Assembly: GCA_029253325.1 (NCBI GenBank)
Contig: JAQWZS010000041.1
Span: forward strand, 1 to 25,386
Origin: Bacteroidia bacterium
GTDB lineage: Bacteria; Bacteroidota; Bacteroidia; NS11-12g; UBA9320
Reading direction: 5' to 3'
DNA length: 25,386 nt
The position numbers and the translations under genes are program-made. The notes below the pieces were generated by a model that worked only from the letters and a program-made list of their open reading frames with translations, was not told where the DNA came from and ran no database searches. This document shows positions 7,832 to 16,077 of the stretch, one piece after another (position 1 is the first letter of the stretch; each line of letters starts with the position of its first letter).

Positions 7832-8296
7832 ATGGGTTTAAAACTTATAGTCGTTGGAAAAACAAAAACACTCTTTTTTGAGCAAAGCGAAAAAGAGTAT
7901 CTAAAACGACTAAATAAGTATTGTAGACTTAACTATATAGCAGTTTCATCTTCTAAAAATTCTGATGTTAGAGATGTTTGTTTAAAAATGGAAGAGGAGC
8001 AGATTCTGAAGAATATTAACAGTCAAGATTTTGTAATTTTATTAGATGAGAAGGGGAAAAAGTATTCCAGTCGAGATTTTGCACATCAAATTAATGAAAG
8101 ATTAATTCGTGATTCAAACATCACCTTTATAATCGGGGGGGCATTTGGGTTTTCTGAAAAAATCTATCAACGATCTAATTTAATGTGGAGCTTGTCATCG
8201 CTTACTTTTCCTCATCATATGGTCAGGACTATTTTTTTAGAGCAGTTGTACAGGGCCTTTACTATCCTTAGGGGAGAGAAGTATCACAATGATTGA
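7832..8296 (+). CDS. rlmH: 23S rRNA (pseudouridine1915-N3)-methyltransferase RlmH
   Basis: RlmH is a SPOUT methyltransferase that uses SAM to methylate pseudouridine 1915 in helix 69 of 23S rRNA, acting on the assembled ribosome. The 154 residues match the family length. The SPOUT knot markers are present: FVILLDEKGK, IIGGAFGFSE, SSLTFPHHMVR, and LEQLYRAFTILRGEKYH at the C-terminus, which holds the conserved His and Tyr of the active site. It starts at the base after the RNase E/G stop, a coupled arrangement. The 152 bases that follow contain no clear terminator hairpin and lead to the next promoter. Confidence 0.97.
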   Translation: MGLKLIVVGKTKTLFFEQSEKEYLKRLNKYCRLNYIAVSSSKNSDVRDVCLKMEEEQILKNINSQDFVILLDEKGKKYSSRDFAHQINERLIRDSNITFIIGGAFGFSEKIYQRSNLMWSLSSLTFPHHMVRTIFLEQLYRAFTILRGEKYHND

Positions 8297-8350
8297 TATT
8301 TTTTTATTTTCATTATTTTATATAAACTTATAATTATTCGCAAACTTTGA

Positions 8351-8358
8351 TATGTTTG
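8351..8358 (+). promoter_or_regulatory. Bacteroidota -7 box ahead of the AT-hook-like gene
   Basis: TATGTTTG matches TAnnTTTG exactly. It lies about 90 bases before the ATG at 8449 and would give a leader of roughly 80 bases. No TTG is present at the -33 spacing, so the call rests on the -7 element alone. The rest of 8297-8448 shows no gene. Confidence 0.5.
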
Positions 8359-8448
8359 TAGCGTTTTGTCTAGAAATGATTTCATAAAAAACTTTTTAGG
8401 CAAGCAAATGATAGTTTTTAAATAGAAAGCCCAATAATATATAATACC

Positions 8449-8730
8449 ATGGGGAAAAAGAGTAAAGAAAAGCCAGAAGAGAAAAGAAAAATGGGTAGAC
8501 CGCCTACCAAACCGGTTACCAAAAGACCTGCTTATTATGTGAACGTCAAAGTGAGTAATTCGATGAACTATCAAACGACAAACGTTCTAATCAGTAAGGA
8601 CACAATACCAGAGATTAAGCAATTAATTGCTAGGTCACCACAAAAAGTTGAACTATTGGGTTACTGGAATGGTAAGTCATTTGATAAAGTTCCTGAACTT
8701 GAGGAGTTTTTAAAAAATAGACAGAAATAA
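8449..8730 (+). CDS. Small basic protein with AT-hook-like motif, function unknown
   Basis: I do not recognise this 93-residue protein. Residues 1-27 are Lys/Arg-rich and probably disordered, and contain RKMGRPPTKP, whose GRP core (16-18) flanked by basic residues resembles an AT-hook, a minor-groove DNA-binding motif. Residues 28-93 look like a compact fold: a strand AYYVNVKVS, a short strand TTNVLIS, a helix IPEIKQLIA, then VELLGYWNG and a closing helix PELEEFLKN. A DNA- or RNA-binding role is plausible but not shown. It has a -7 box and a long leader upstream, and a terminator hairpin directly downstream. Codon use looks like that of its neighbours. Confidence 0.75.
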   Translation: MGKKSKEKPEEKRKMGRPPTKPVTKRPAYYVNVKVSNSMNYQTTNVLISKDTIPEIKQLIARSPQKVELLGYWNGKSFDKVPELEEFLKNRQK

Positions 8731-8754
8731 AGTTACACAATTAAAAAAAATTAG

Positions 8755-8784
8755 AAGGGGTGTTTAGCACTCCTTTTTTTATTT
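8755..8784 (+). terminator. Rho-independent terminator hairpin just before the MFS gene
   Basis: AAGGGGTG (8755-8762) pairs with CACTCCTT (8768-8775) as eight pairs with one G-U, around a five-base loop, and is followed by a run of T to 8780. An A-rich stretch precedes it. It should end the transcript of the AT-hook-like gene. Only four bases separate it from the MFS start at 8789. Confidence 0.8.
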
Positions 8785-8788
8785 CATC

Positions 8789-9961
8789 ATGCTTCAGCGA
8801 TATACAATACAGTTTTGGCTTCTATGCTTGAGTACGCTTTTGTTTTTCTTTAGTTTTACGATAATCATACCTGAGTTGCCAGATTATATTACATCTTTAG
8901 GTGGGGGTGATTATAAAGGGTTTACTATAGGTTTATTCACAATATCTGCAGGACTGTCTCGTCCAATTAGTGGTAAACTGGCAGATTTAATTGGCCGAAG
9001 GCCTGTTATGATTTTTGGTGGGTTAGTTTGTGTGGTTGTTTCTTTTTTTTACCCATTATTTAGTAGTGTCTTTGGTTTTTTATTTCTTCGGTTTATTCAT
9101 GGAATGAGTACTGGCTTTATGCCAACAGGGACGGTAGCTTATATTGCTGACATTGTACCATCAGATAGGCGGGGAGAGGCAATGGGACTAGTTGGAGTGA
9201 TGAATAATGTAGGTTTGATGTCTGGTAATGCATTAAGTACAAATATTGTCTCCGTGATAGGATTAAATAACTTATTTCTATTATCTGGTCTTATCTCAGT
9301 ATTATCTATTTCAATTGTTTTTTGGATGAAAGAAACACTGCCTCATCCACAAAAATTGTCGTTCAAATCATTTCATGTAAAACTTAGTGATTTTTGGGAT
9401 AGTAGAGCAAAAGATCCAGCAATTGTTATGCTTCTTAGTGTAACAGTTTTTGGTACAATCATTACCTTGATACCCGACTATTCCGTCGGATTAGGCATAA
9501 ATAACAAAGGTTTATTTGTTTCAATAATGACCATTTCAACGGTATTAGTGAGGCTTTTTACAGCAAAATTTTCTGATAAATATGGTCGACTAATAAGCTG
9601 TAAAATTGGGACATCTTTATATTTAGTAGCTTGTTCACTTTTGATGTTTAGGCAGATAGATTTGTTTTATATCTCTGCAATTATTTGTGGGCTAGCTTCC
9701 GGAATTAACACACCATCCATATTTGCATGGGTCGTAGATGTTGCAAAAGGTAAGAATGTAGGAAGATCTGTTGCTACTCTATTTATTGCATTGGAAGCAG
9801 GAATTACAATAGGAGCTTTTTCAAGTGCATATATCTACGATAATATATTTTCAAATTTTAGCTATGAATTTATGTTTTTAAGTGGCATAATTCTATTGGC
9901 CATGGGGTACTTATTTTTTGGTGTTTCAAAGACAAAAATATTAGATGAAAACACCCAATAA
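8789..9961 (+). CDS. Major facilitator superfamily transporter
   Basis: A 390-residue inner-membrane secondary transporter with about 12 hydrophobic segments, the standard MFS length. The family signature between helices 2 and 3 is GKLADLIGRRPVMIFGG, and RFIHGMSTGFMPTG in helices 4-5 with VPSDRRGEAMG after it is typical of the drug/metabolite efflux MFS group. A second cytoplasmic-loop signature appears as AKFSDKYGRLIS in the C-terminal half. The substrate cannot be read from the sequence. The start at 8789 is fixed by the first transmembrane segment, since no later Met would keep it. It begins four bases after the terminator T-run, leaving no room for an ordinary promoter, so read-through from the gene before is the simplest source of transcript. 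Confidence 0.9.
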   Translation: MLQRYTIQFWLLCLSTLLFFFSFTIIIPELPDYITSLGGGDYKGFTIGLFTISAGLSRPISGKLADLIGRRPVMIFGGLVCVVVSFFYPLFSSVFGFLFLRFIHGMSTGFMPTGTVAYIADIVPSDRRGEAMGLVGVMNNVGLMSGNALSTNIVSVIGLNNLFLLSGLISVLSISIVFWMKETLPHPQKLSFKSFHVKLSDFWDSRAKDPAIVMLLSVTVFGTIITLIPDYSVGLGINNKGLFVSIMTISTVLVRLFTAKFSDKYGRLISCKIGTSLYLVACSLLMFRQIDLFYISAIICGLASGINTPSIFAWVVDVAKGKNVGRSVATLFIALEAGITIGAFSSAYIYDNIFSNFSYEFMFLSGIILLAMGYLFFGVSKTKILDENTQ

Positions 9962-10020
9962 ATTCGTACTAATTTTAAATAAAAATAATAACGCTAATTC
10001 CACCTATTCAAAGGCTATTC

Positions 10021-10050
10021 AAGAGACATCATAAAGAAGATGTTTTTTTT
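10021..10050 (+). terminator. Probable terminator after the MFS gene
   Basis: ACATC (10026-10030) and GATGT (10039-10043) can pair around an eight-base loop. The stem can extend outward with A-U and G-U pairs between AAGAG and the T-run at 10044-10050. It is weaker than the other hairpins here but is correctly placed between the MFS gene and the nqrA promoter. Confidence 0.5.
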
Positions 10051-10084
10051 TCGTTTTAAGGTATTTTTTCTTTCATCAAAAGAA

Positions 10085-10092
10085 TACATTTG
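10085..10092 (+). promoter_or_regulatory. Bacteroidota -7 box for the nqr operon
   Basis: TACATTTG matches TAnnTTTG exactly and lies 22 bases before the nqrA ATG at 10115, so the leader would be about 15 bases. No TTG is found at the -33 distance. The 153-base gap holds this box and the upstream terminator and shows no gene. Confidence 0.6.
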
Positions 10093-10114
10093 CAGCAAAA
10101 TTTAACAAATTTCC

Positions 10115-11464
10115 ATGGGCAAAAACGTAAAAATCAAACGAGGAATGGATATCCCATTAGAAGGCAAACCTTCTACTCATATTCATGCCATTTCTTCTTC
10201 GACAACTTTTGCAATAAAACCTAATGACTTTAAAGGTCTAATTCCAAAATTGAGGATTAAACAAGGAGAAGAAGTGAAAGTTGGTGATTGTTTGTTTACT
10301 GACAAAAAGAACGATAAAATATGCTTTACATCACCCGTTAGTGGTGAGGTTGCGGAGATTGTTCGTGGGGAGAGAAGAGCAATTACTGCAATTAAAATTT
10401 TAGCTGATTTAGCTGAATATAAATGCAAGGAGTTTGATACTCAAAATTATTCTACAAATAATGTAGATGAAATTAAAGCGATTTTACTTGAGTCAGGATT
10501 GTGGCCGTTTATCACTCAAAGACCTTATGGCGTAATAGCTGACACTGAAGTGACGCCAAAATCTATTTTTGTATCTGGGTTTGATTCCTCACCACTTGCT
10601 GCTGATCTTGGTGTTTCATTGAGAGGTAAAGAATCTCAACTTGAGACGGGTTTTAAGATTTTGAATATGTTGAGCGAAGGCGGGGTTTATTTGAACTTGC
10701 ATGCTAAAAAAGATAATACCATTTACCAAAATATCAAAGACGTTAAGGTTAGTTATTTTGATGGTCCACACCCTAGTGGTCTTGTTGGAGTTCAGATTAA
10801 TAACTTGGACCCTATAAATAAGGGTGATGTTGTTTGGACAATAAAGCCTCAGCATGTTGCTTTTATCGGAAAATTATTTGAAACAGGTAAGTTAGACTTT
10901 GAACAAAATATTGTAATCGCTGGTTCTGAAGTTAAAGAGCCGGCTTATTACACAACAAGACTTGGAGCTTCTGTGCATAGTCTGATGAATGACAATTACA
11001 AATCTGAAAACGTTAGAGTAATCAGTGGTAATGTTCTTACTGGAACGAAAATTGAGAAAGATGGTTACTTAAGCTTTTTTGACAATCAAGTAACAGTCAT
11101 TCCAGAAGGAAATCAGTATGAACTACTTGGCTGGTTGTTTCCGTCTTATGCAAGACCTACATTAAGTCCCTCATTGCCGATATCAAAGTATCTTAAAAAG
11201 ACATTTAATGTAAATACAAATCCTCATGGCGAGCCAAGAGCTTATGTTGTTACAGGTCAGTACGAAAAAGTACTGCCTATGGACATTATGCCTCAGCAAT
11301 TAATAAAAGCTGTGATGGCAAAAGATTTAGAGTTAATGGAAAATCTGGGTATATATGAGGTGATAGAAGAGGATGTGGCGTTGTGTGAGTTTGTATGTAC
11401 TTCAAAAATAAATGTTCAACAAGTCCTTTCAGAAGGTTTAGAATTAATGGCAGAAGAAAGTTAA
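10115..11464 (+). CDS. nqrA: Na+-translocating NADH:quinone reductase subunit A
   Basis: NqrA is the peripheral cytoplasmic subunit of the Na+-pumping NADH:quinone oxidoreductase and carries no redox cofactor of its own. The 449 residues match the family. The N-terminal RnfC-like barrel begins KIKRGMDIPLEGKP and includes the biotinyl-like part GEEVKVGDCLFTDKK and FTSPVSGEVAEI. The central Rossmann-like part has PKSIFVSGFDSSPLAAD, and the C-terminal part has GEPRAYVVTGQYEKVLPMDI and CEFVCTSK. It is the first gene of nqrABCDEF, with a TAnnTTTG box just upstream. In this phylum the electron acceptor would be menaquinone, which is family knowledge and not seen here. Confidence 0.97.
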   Translation: MGKNVKIKRGMDIPLEGKPSTHIHAISSSTTFAIKPNDFKGLIPKLRIKQGEEVKVGDCLFTDKKNDKICFTSPVSGEVAEIVRGERRAITAIKILADLAEYKCKEFDTQNYSTNNVDEIKAILLESGLWPFITQRPYGVIADTEVTPKSIFVSGFDSSPLAADLGVSLRGKESQLETGFKILNMLSEGGVYLNLHAKKDNTIYQNIKDVKVSYFDGPHPSGLVGVQINNLDPINKGDVVWTIKPQHVAFIGKLFETGKLDFEQNIVIAGSEVKEPAYYTTRLGASVHSLMNDNYKSENVRVISGNVLTGTKIEKDGYLSFFDNQVTVIPEGNQYELLGWLFPSYARPTLSPSLPISKYLKKTFNVNTNPHGEPRAYVVTGQYEKVLPMDIMPQQLIKAVMAKDLELMENLGIYEVIEEDVALCEFVCTSKINVQQVLSEGLELMAEES

Positions 11465-11465
11465 T

Positions 11466-12647
11466 ATGAAATTTTTAAGAGATCAAATTGATAAGTTAAA
11501 GCCGACCTTCTCTGAAGGGGGTAAGTTGAGTTTTTTACACTCAACTTTTGATGCATTTGAAACATTCCTATTCGTTCCTAACCATACTACCCAAAGCGGA
11601 TCACATATTCGTGATGGAATTGATCTGAAACGAACCATGTTCATTGTTATTATTGCAATGTTACCTGCATTGATGTTTGGCTTGTGGAATGTTGGTCACC
11701 AACAGTCGCTTGCCTTAACAGGTACAGATGGGTCTTTGTGGGATAATTTCTTTGTTGGGTTAATACAGACATTACCTATCATAATCGTTTCTTACGGTGT
11801 AGGCTTGGGTATAGAGATGGGATTTGCTCAGTTCAGAGGTCATCCAGTTAATGAGGGTTTTCTTGTTACGGGGATGCTTATTCCATTGTGTATGCCACCT
11901 GATGTTCCTTTGTGGATGGTTGGTTTAGCTACAGCATTTTCAGTAGTTATTGGAAAAGAAGTTTTTGGAGGTACAGGTATGAATTTGCTTAATCCTGCTC
12001 TTACCGCACGTATGTTCTTATATATAGGATATCCCTCCAGTATGAGTGGGGATTCTGTTTGGACATTCTTACCAGAGGGTTCAAAAACAGTGGACGGTTA
12101 TTCGGGAGCAACTAATCTTGGAGAGCTTGCTTCAGCAACTGCTGAAGGAAAATCTTGGAGCGATGATATTTTGTCAGCAAGCATTATGGATAGCTTTTGG
12201 GGCAACATTCAAGGATCAATTGGTGAGACTTCAGTTGTTGCTTGTCTCATTGGTGCAGTCATTCTTATATCTGCTGGTGTGGGTAGTTGGAAAATTATGT
12301 TAAGCACGATTTTAGGTGGTCTATTTATGGGTTGGATATTTAATATCTCTGGTGCAGATGGAGCCTACATGGATATGCCAGCATACTACCACTTGATTAT
12401 TGGTGGGTTTATGTTTGGAGCAATCTTTATGACTACAGATCCAGTATCTGCAGCTCAGACAGAAAAAGGAAAATGGATATATGGTTTCTTGATTGGTGTT
12501 CTAACAGTTCTCATCCGTGTTTTTAATCCTGGATATCCTGAAGGAATTATGATGGCAATTCTTCTTATGAATGTTTTTGCTCCTCTTATCGACTACTATG
12601 TAGTTCAGTCTAACATTAAAACAAGATTAAATCGTGTCAAAGTTTAA
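11466..12647 (+). CDS. nqrB: Na+-translocating NADH:quinone reductase subunit B
   Basis: NqrB is the main membrane subunit of Na+-NQR. It holds a covalently bound FMN and riboflavin and forms much of the Na+ pathway. The 393 residues show an N-terminal soluble stretch (1-55), then about ten hydrophobic segments. The FMN acceptor is T216 in DGYSGATNL, the SGAT motif that the ApbE enzyme modifies. Conserved loops include EGFLVTGMLIPLCMP, GKEVFGGTGMNLLNPALTAR, MTTDPVSA and the closing PEGIMMAILLMNVFAPLIDYY. The gap after nqrA is a single base, and the start of nqrC overlaps its end by 14 bases. Confidence 0.98.
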   Translation: MKFLRDQIDKLKPTFSEGGKLSFLHSTFDAFETFLFVPNHTTQSGSHIRDGIDLKRTMFIVIIAMLPALMFGLWNVGHQQSLALTGTDGSLWDNFFVGLIQTLPIIIVSYGVGLGIEMGFAQFRGHPVNEGFLVTGMLIPLCMPPDVPLWMVGLATAFSVVIGKEVFGGTGMNLLNPALTARMFLYIGYPSSMSGDSVWTFLPEGSKTVDGYSGATNLGELASATAEGKSWSDDILSASIMDSFWGNIQGSIGETSVVACLIGAVILISAGVGSWKIMLSTILGGLFMGWIFNISGADGAYMDMPAYYHLIIGGFMFGAIFMTTDPVSAAQTEKGKWIYGFLIGVLTVLIRVFNPGYPEGIMMAILLMNVFAPLIDYYVVQSNIKTRLNRVKV

Positions 12648-13371
12648 TAAAAATAGTAATAATTACATAATAACCTATGCTGTTATTATGACCTTAGTTT
12701 TCGGTTCTGTATTGGCTGTAGTGGCCATGGTTCTTAAGCCAAAACAAGACATGGAGGTATTACTAGAGAAACAAAATTTCATCCTCAAAGCCGCTTTGGG
12801 AGAGGAAGCTATTTCATCAATGAGTGATGAAGAAGTTACTCGTTTATACACAGAGACAGTGGTAGCTGATGTAGTTAAGTCATCAGGAGACCTTGTTGAA
12901 ACAGAGGAAGCAAGTGTAAATGTCTTTAAGGAATATAAAAAACCTAAAGATGTTAGAAACCTTCCTGTTTATACAATTTATGAAACCAAGGAGAAGAAAA
13001 ATGTAGTCTCCTATGTTTTTCCAGTTTATGGAAAAGGATTATGGGATTTCATATGGGGATATGTAGCTGTAAAATCTGATTTAGAGACAGTATCCGGCGT
13101 AGTTTTTGACCACAAAGGGGAAACTCCAGGACTTGGTGCGAGAATTACAGATGCTGAGGTTCAAAGCCGATTTAAAGGTAAAAAGATTGTTGACGCTAGT
13201 GGTGAAATGAGCGTGCCTTATTTTGAAAAAGGTGAGGGGAATGATTATTCTAATAATCCTCAACAAGTTGATGGACTTAGTGGAGCCACCATTACAGCAA
13301 AAGGAGTAAGTAGTATGCTTGAAAGCTATTTATTGTTATACAAACCATTTATTTTATCACATAAAAAATGA
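12634..13371 (+). CDS. nqrC: Na+-translocating NADH:quinone reductase subunit C
   Basis: NqrC has one N-terminal transmembrane helix (about residues 12-34) and a periplasmic FMN-binding domain. It passes electrons within the NQR complex through covalent FMN. The acceptor is T219 in DGLSGATITAKG, the ApbE target motif. The domain also has FPVYGKGLWD and the segment GETPGLGARI, both typical. The start is GTG at 12634: the next Met (residue 19) lies within the membrane helix and would destroy it. The gene overlaps nqrB by 14 bases and nqrD by four (ATGA), so translation is likely coupled throughout. The length of 245 residues is usual. Confidence 0.97.
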   Translation: MSKFNKNSNNYIITYAVIMTLVFGSVLAVVAMVLKPKQDMEVLLEKQNFILKAALGEEAISSMSDEEVTRLYTETVVADVVKSSGDLVETEEASVNVFKEYKKPKDVRNLPVYTIYETKEKKNVVSYVFPVYGKGLWDFIWGYVAVKSDLETVSGVVFDHKGETPGLGARITDAEVQSRFKGKKIVDASGEMSVPYFEKGEGNDYSNNPQQVDGLSGATITAKGVSSMLESYLLLYKPFILSHKK

Positions 13372-14030
13372 GTACAGAAACATTAGAAAAAGAAGTAAAA
13401 GAGGTAAAGAAATCTTCTGAGCCCCTCCTTAGTAAGAAAAGGAAAGCACTTCTCACAAATCCTTTAGATGAAGACAATCCAATTACAATTCAGGTACTTG
13501 GTATCTGCTCTGCTCTTGCTGTGACTGTAGCATTAAAACCTACATTAGTTATGGCAATTGCTGTAACTGCAGTTTTGGTTCTAGCTAACGTAGTGATTTC
13601 AGCCTTGAGAAATACAATTCCTAATAGAATTCGAATTATTGTTCAATTGGTTGTCGTTGCGTCATTAGTTGCTATTGTAGACCAAGTATTAAAAGCATAT
13701 AGCTACGATGTATGGAAAGAACTTTCTGTATTTATCGGTTTAATTATTACCAATTGTATTGTTATGGGAAGATTAGAGGCATTCGCATTAGGTAATAAAC
13801 CATGGGATGCTATGCTTGATGGTTTAGGTAACTCGTTTGGGTATGCTTGGATTATTTTGGCTATTGCATTTTTTCGTGAACTTACAGGAAGTGGAAAGTT
13901 ATTTGGTATAAAAGTTCTTCCTGATGAATACATCGGTAATGGAGTGATGATGTCGCCTGCCGGAGCTTGTATTCTTTTAGGAGTATTAATTTGGGTTATT
14001 AGAAGTAGAAATGGATACGTAGAAGATTAG
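13368..14030 (+). CDS. nqrD: Na+-translocating NADH:quinone reductase subunit D
   Basis: NqrD and NqrE are homologous six-helix membrane subunits with inverted topology that together ligate an iron-sulfur cluster within the membrane. This 220-residue protein has a charged N-terminal extension (about residues 1-28, Lys/Glu-rich) before the family start near LLTNPLDEDNPITIQVLGIC. C47 in that segment and C124 in ITNCIVMGRLEAFA are the conserved cluster ligands. Further family markers are DAMLDGLGNSFGY, FFRELTGSG and PAGACILLGVLIW. The extension is longer than in the proteobacterial proteins, which begin close to the first helix. It overlaps nqrC by four bases and is followed by nqrE after two. 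Confidence 0.96.
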   Translation: MSTETLEKEVKEVKKSSEPLLSKKRKALLTNPLDEDNPITIQVLGICSALAVTVALKPTLVMAIAVTAVLVLANVVISALRNTIPNRIRIIVQLVVVASLVAIVDQVLKAYSYDVWKELSVFIGLIITNCIVMGRLEAFALGNKPWDAMLDGLGNSFGYAWIILAIAFFRELTGSGKLFGIKVLPDEYIGNGVMMSPAGACILLGVLIWVIRSRNGYVED

Positions 14031-14032
14031 AA

Positions 14033-14743
14033 ATGGAAAATTTACTAAACATATTTGTTAAATCGATTTTTATCGACAACATGATTTTTGCATACTTTCT
14101 GGGTATGTGTTCATACCTTGCTGTATCAAAAAAATATAAAACAGCGGCTGGACTTGGAATGGCAGTAATTTTTGTACTGGGAATAACAATTCCTTTAAAT
14201 TGGCTCGCATATAACTTTTTGTTAAAAGAGGGGGCATTGACATGGATTAGTGAGGATTTTGCATCAATTAATCTTGAAGTATTAAAGTTTATAGTTTTTA
14301 TTGCCATAGTTGCCGCTTTTGTTCAACTTACTGAAATGGCTGTAGAAAAATTCTCGCCATCGTTATATAATTCATTAGGAATATTCCTTCCACTTATTGC
14401 TGTAAATTGCTCTATCCTAGGAGGTGCATTATTCTTGCCAACAAGGGATTATGAATTTGTTGAGGCCTTAACGTTCGGTTTAGGTTCTGGAATAGGATGG
14501 TTTCTAGCCGTAGTTTCTCTTGCCGCTATTCGTGAAAAAATGGCATATGCTGATGTTCCAAAACCGCTTCGAGGTCTTGGTATCACATTCATTATAGTTG
14601 GACTAATGGCTTTTGGATTCATGAGTTTTGGAGGATTTGAACTTCCATTTAAAAATAAAGAACAACAACAAGCTGAACTAGAAAAGACTTCTCAAAATAT
14701 TGAGAATGTTGAGGAGGTATCAGTTGCAAATTTTTCAGAATAA
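14033..14743 (+). CDS. nqrE: Na+-translocating NADH:quinone reductase subunit E
   Basis: The partner of NqrD: a six-helix membrane subunit with a shared intramembrane iron-sulfur site. Markers in order are KSIFIDNMIFAYFLGMCSYLA split by the conserved GMC, GITIPLNWLAY, the second Cys region AVNCSILGGALF, GLGSGIGWFLAV, and AAIREKMAYADVPKPLRG. At 236 residues it is longer than the roughly 200 of Vibrio NqrE. The excess is a soluble C-terminal tail from about residue 205, rich in Gln, Glu and Asn, following FGGFELPF. The tail might be a clade feature. It sits two bases after nqrD and three before nqrF. Confidence 0.97.
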   Translation: MENLLNIFVKSIFIDNMIFAYFLGMCSYLAVSKKYKTAAGLGMAVIFVLGITIPLNWLAYNFLLKEGALTWISEDFASINLEVLKFIVFIAIVAAFVQLTEMAVEKFSPSLYNSLGIFLPLIAVNCSILGGALFLPTRDYEFVEALTFGLGSGIGWFLAVVSLAAIREKMAYADVPKPLRGLGITFIIVGLMAFGFMSFGGFELPFKNKEQQQAELEKTSQNIENVEEVSVANFSE

Positions 14744-14746
14744 AAA

Positions 14747-16069
14747 ATGATTTTAGCTATAAATACAACTGTAATTGTACTTGCTGCAGCAGTCTTTACC
14801 TCTATCATTATACTTCTAGTAGCCATGCTTATGGTTGCTGCGAAGCGATTGGTGAATTCGGGTGCTGTGAAATTAACTATCAATGGAGAACGAGAAGTTG
14901 AGGTAGATGCTGGAGGCACACTTTTAAATGTACTTCAAGATCAACAACTATTTTTACCATCAGCATGTGGTGGTGGAGGTACTTGTGCCATGTGTAAGTG
15001 TCAAGTTCATGAAGGTGGAGGAGACATCTTACCCACTGAAACAGGTCATATCAAGAGAAGAGAGCAGAAAGATAACTGGAGATTAGCATGTCAAGTTAAA
15101 GTGAAAGAGGATATGGTTGTTGAGGTTCCAGAAGAAGTATTTGGAATCAAGAAATGGGAATGTGAAGTAGTTTCAAATTATAACGTAGCCTCATTCATCA
15201 AAGAATTTGTTGTAAGACTTCCTGAAGGAGAAACACTGGATTTCGAAGCGGGTGGATATATCCAAGTTGATGTACCTTCAACTGTTATTAACTTCAAGGA
15301 CATAGACATTACTGCTCACCCAGAGTTAGTTGCTCTTGGTAGAGATCCTATGGATTTCAAATCAGAGTGGGATAAATATGGTTTATGGGATTTGAAAATG
15401 GAAAATGACGAGCCTATTTTTAGAGCTTATTCTATGGCAAATCATCCAGCAGAGGGAAATATTGTGATGTTGAATATTCGTATTGCGACTCCTCCTTGGG
15501 ATCGAAAAAATAATAAATGGATGGATGTTAATCCTGGAATTTGTTCATCGTATGTATTTGGTTGCAAGCCAGGTGATAAGGTGACTATTTCTGGACCTTA
15601 TGGTGAATTTTTCATCAAAGAAACTGATGCAGAAATGCTATACATTGGTGGTGGTGCCGGAATGGCTCCTATGAGATCACACCTGTTTCATTTATTCCAT
15701 ACATTGAAAACTGGTAGAAAAGTAACCTATTGGTATGGTGGACGATCTAAAAGAGAATTGTTCTATCTCGACCATTTTAATAAAATAGCAGAAGAATTTT
15801 CAAACTTTAAGTTTTTTGTGGTACTCTCAGATGCTATGCCAGAAGATAATTGGGTTGTGAAGACTGACGTTGATGATAAAAAAGGAGATGGCTTCTCTGG
15901 ATTTGTTCATCAGGCTGTAATCGATCAGTATTTGAGCAAACATGAAGCTCCTGAAGATATTGAGTTTTACTTCTGTGGTCCTCCGCTGATGAATCAAGCT
16001 GTATTAAAAATGTGTGACGACTGGGGAGTACCTCCTGAAAATGTTGCTTTTGACGACTTTGGTGGTTAA
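14747..16069 (+). CDS. nqrF: Na+-translocating NADH:quinone reductase subunit F
   Basis: NqrF is the entry subunit that oxidises NADH by FAD and passes electrons to a [2Fe-2S] centre. An N-terminal helix (about residues 7-31) anchors it. The ferredoxin domain has cluster cysteines C74, C80 and C83 in ACGGGGTCAMC, and C115 in WRLACQV. The FAD domain carries RAYS at 226-229, and the NADH domain has GGGAGMAPM at 301-309, then WYGGRSKRELFY and YFCGPPLMNQAV, closing with AFDDFGG. The 440-residue length and all ligands agree with a functional subunit. It is the last of the six structural genes and lies nine bases before apbE. Confidence 0.98.
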   Translation: MILAINTTVIVLAAAVFTSIIILLVAMLMVAAKRLVNSGAVKLTINGEREVEVDAGGTLLNVLQDQQLFLPSACGGGGTCAMCKCQVHEGGGDILPTETGHIKRREQKDNWRLACQVKVKEDMVVEVPEEVFGIKKWECEVVSNYNVASFIKEFVVRLPEGETLDFEAGGYIQVDVPSTVINFKDIDITAHPELVALGRDPMDFKSEWDKYGLWDLKMENDEPIFRAYSMANHPAEGNIVMLNIRIATPPWDRKNNKWMDVNPGICSSYVFGCKPGDKVTISGPYGEFFIKETDAEMLYIGGGAGMAPMRSHLFHLFHTLKTGRKVTYWYGGRSKRELFYLDHFNKIAEEFSNFKFFVVLSDAMPEDNWVVKTDVDDKKGDGFSGFVHQAVIDQYLSKHEAPEDIEFYFCGPPLMNQAVLKMCDDWGVPPENVAFDDFGG

Positions 16070-16077
16070 TTTCACAT

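Noticed and set aside
8284..8574. Antisense frame of 96 codons across the start of the AT-hook-like gene
   Set aside because: It mirrors the coding strand of a better-supported gene, has a composition lacking family features, and has no promoter or context of its own.
12046..12303. Second + strand frame of 85 codons inside nqrB
   Set aside because: It is an alternative frame within a fully conserved membrane protein gene and has no recognisable features.
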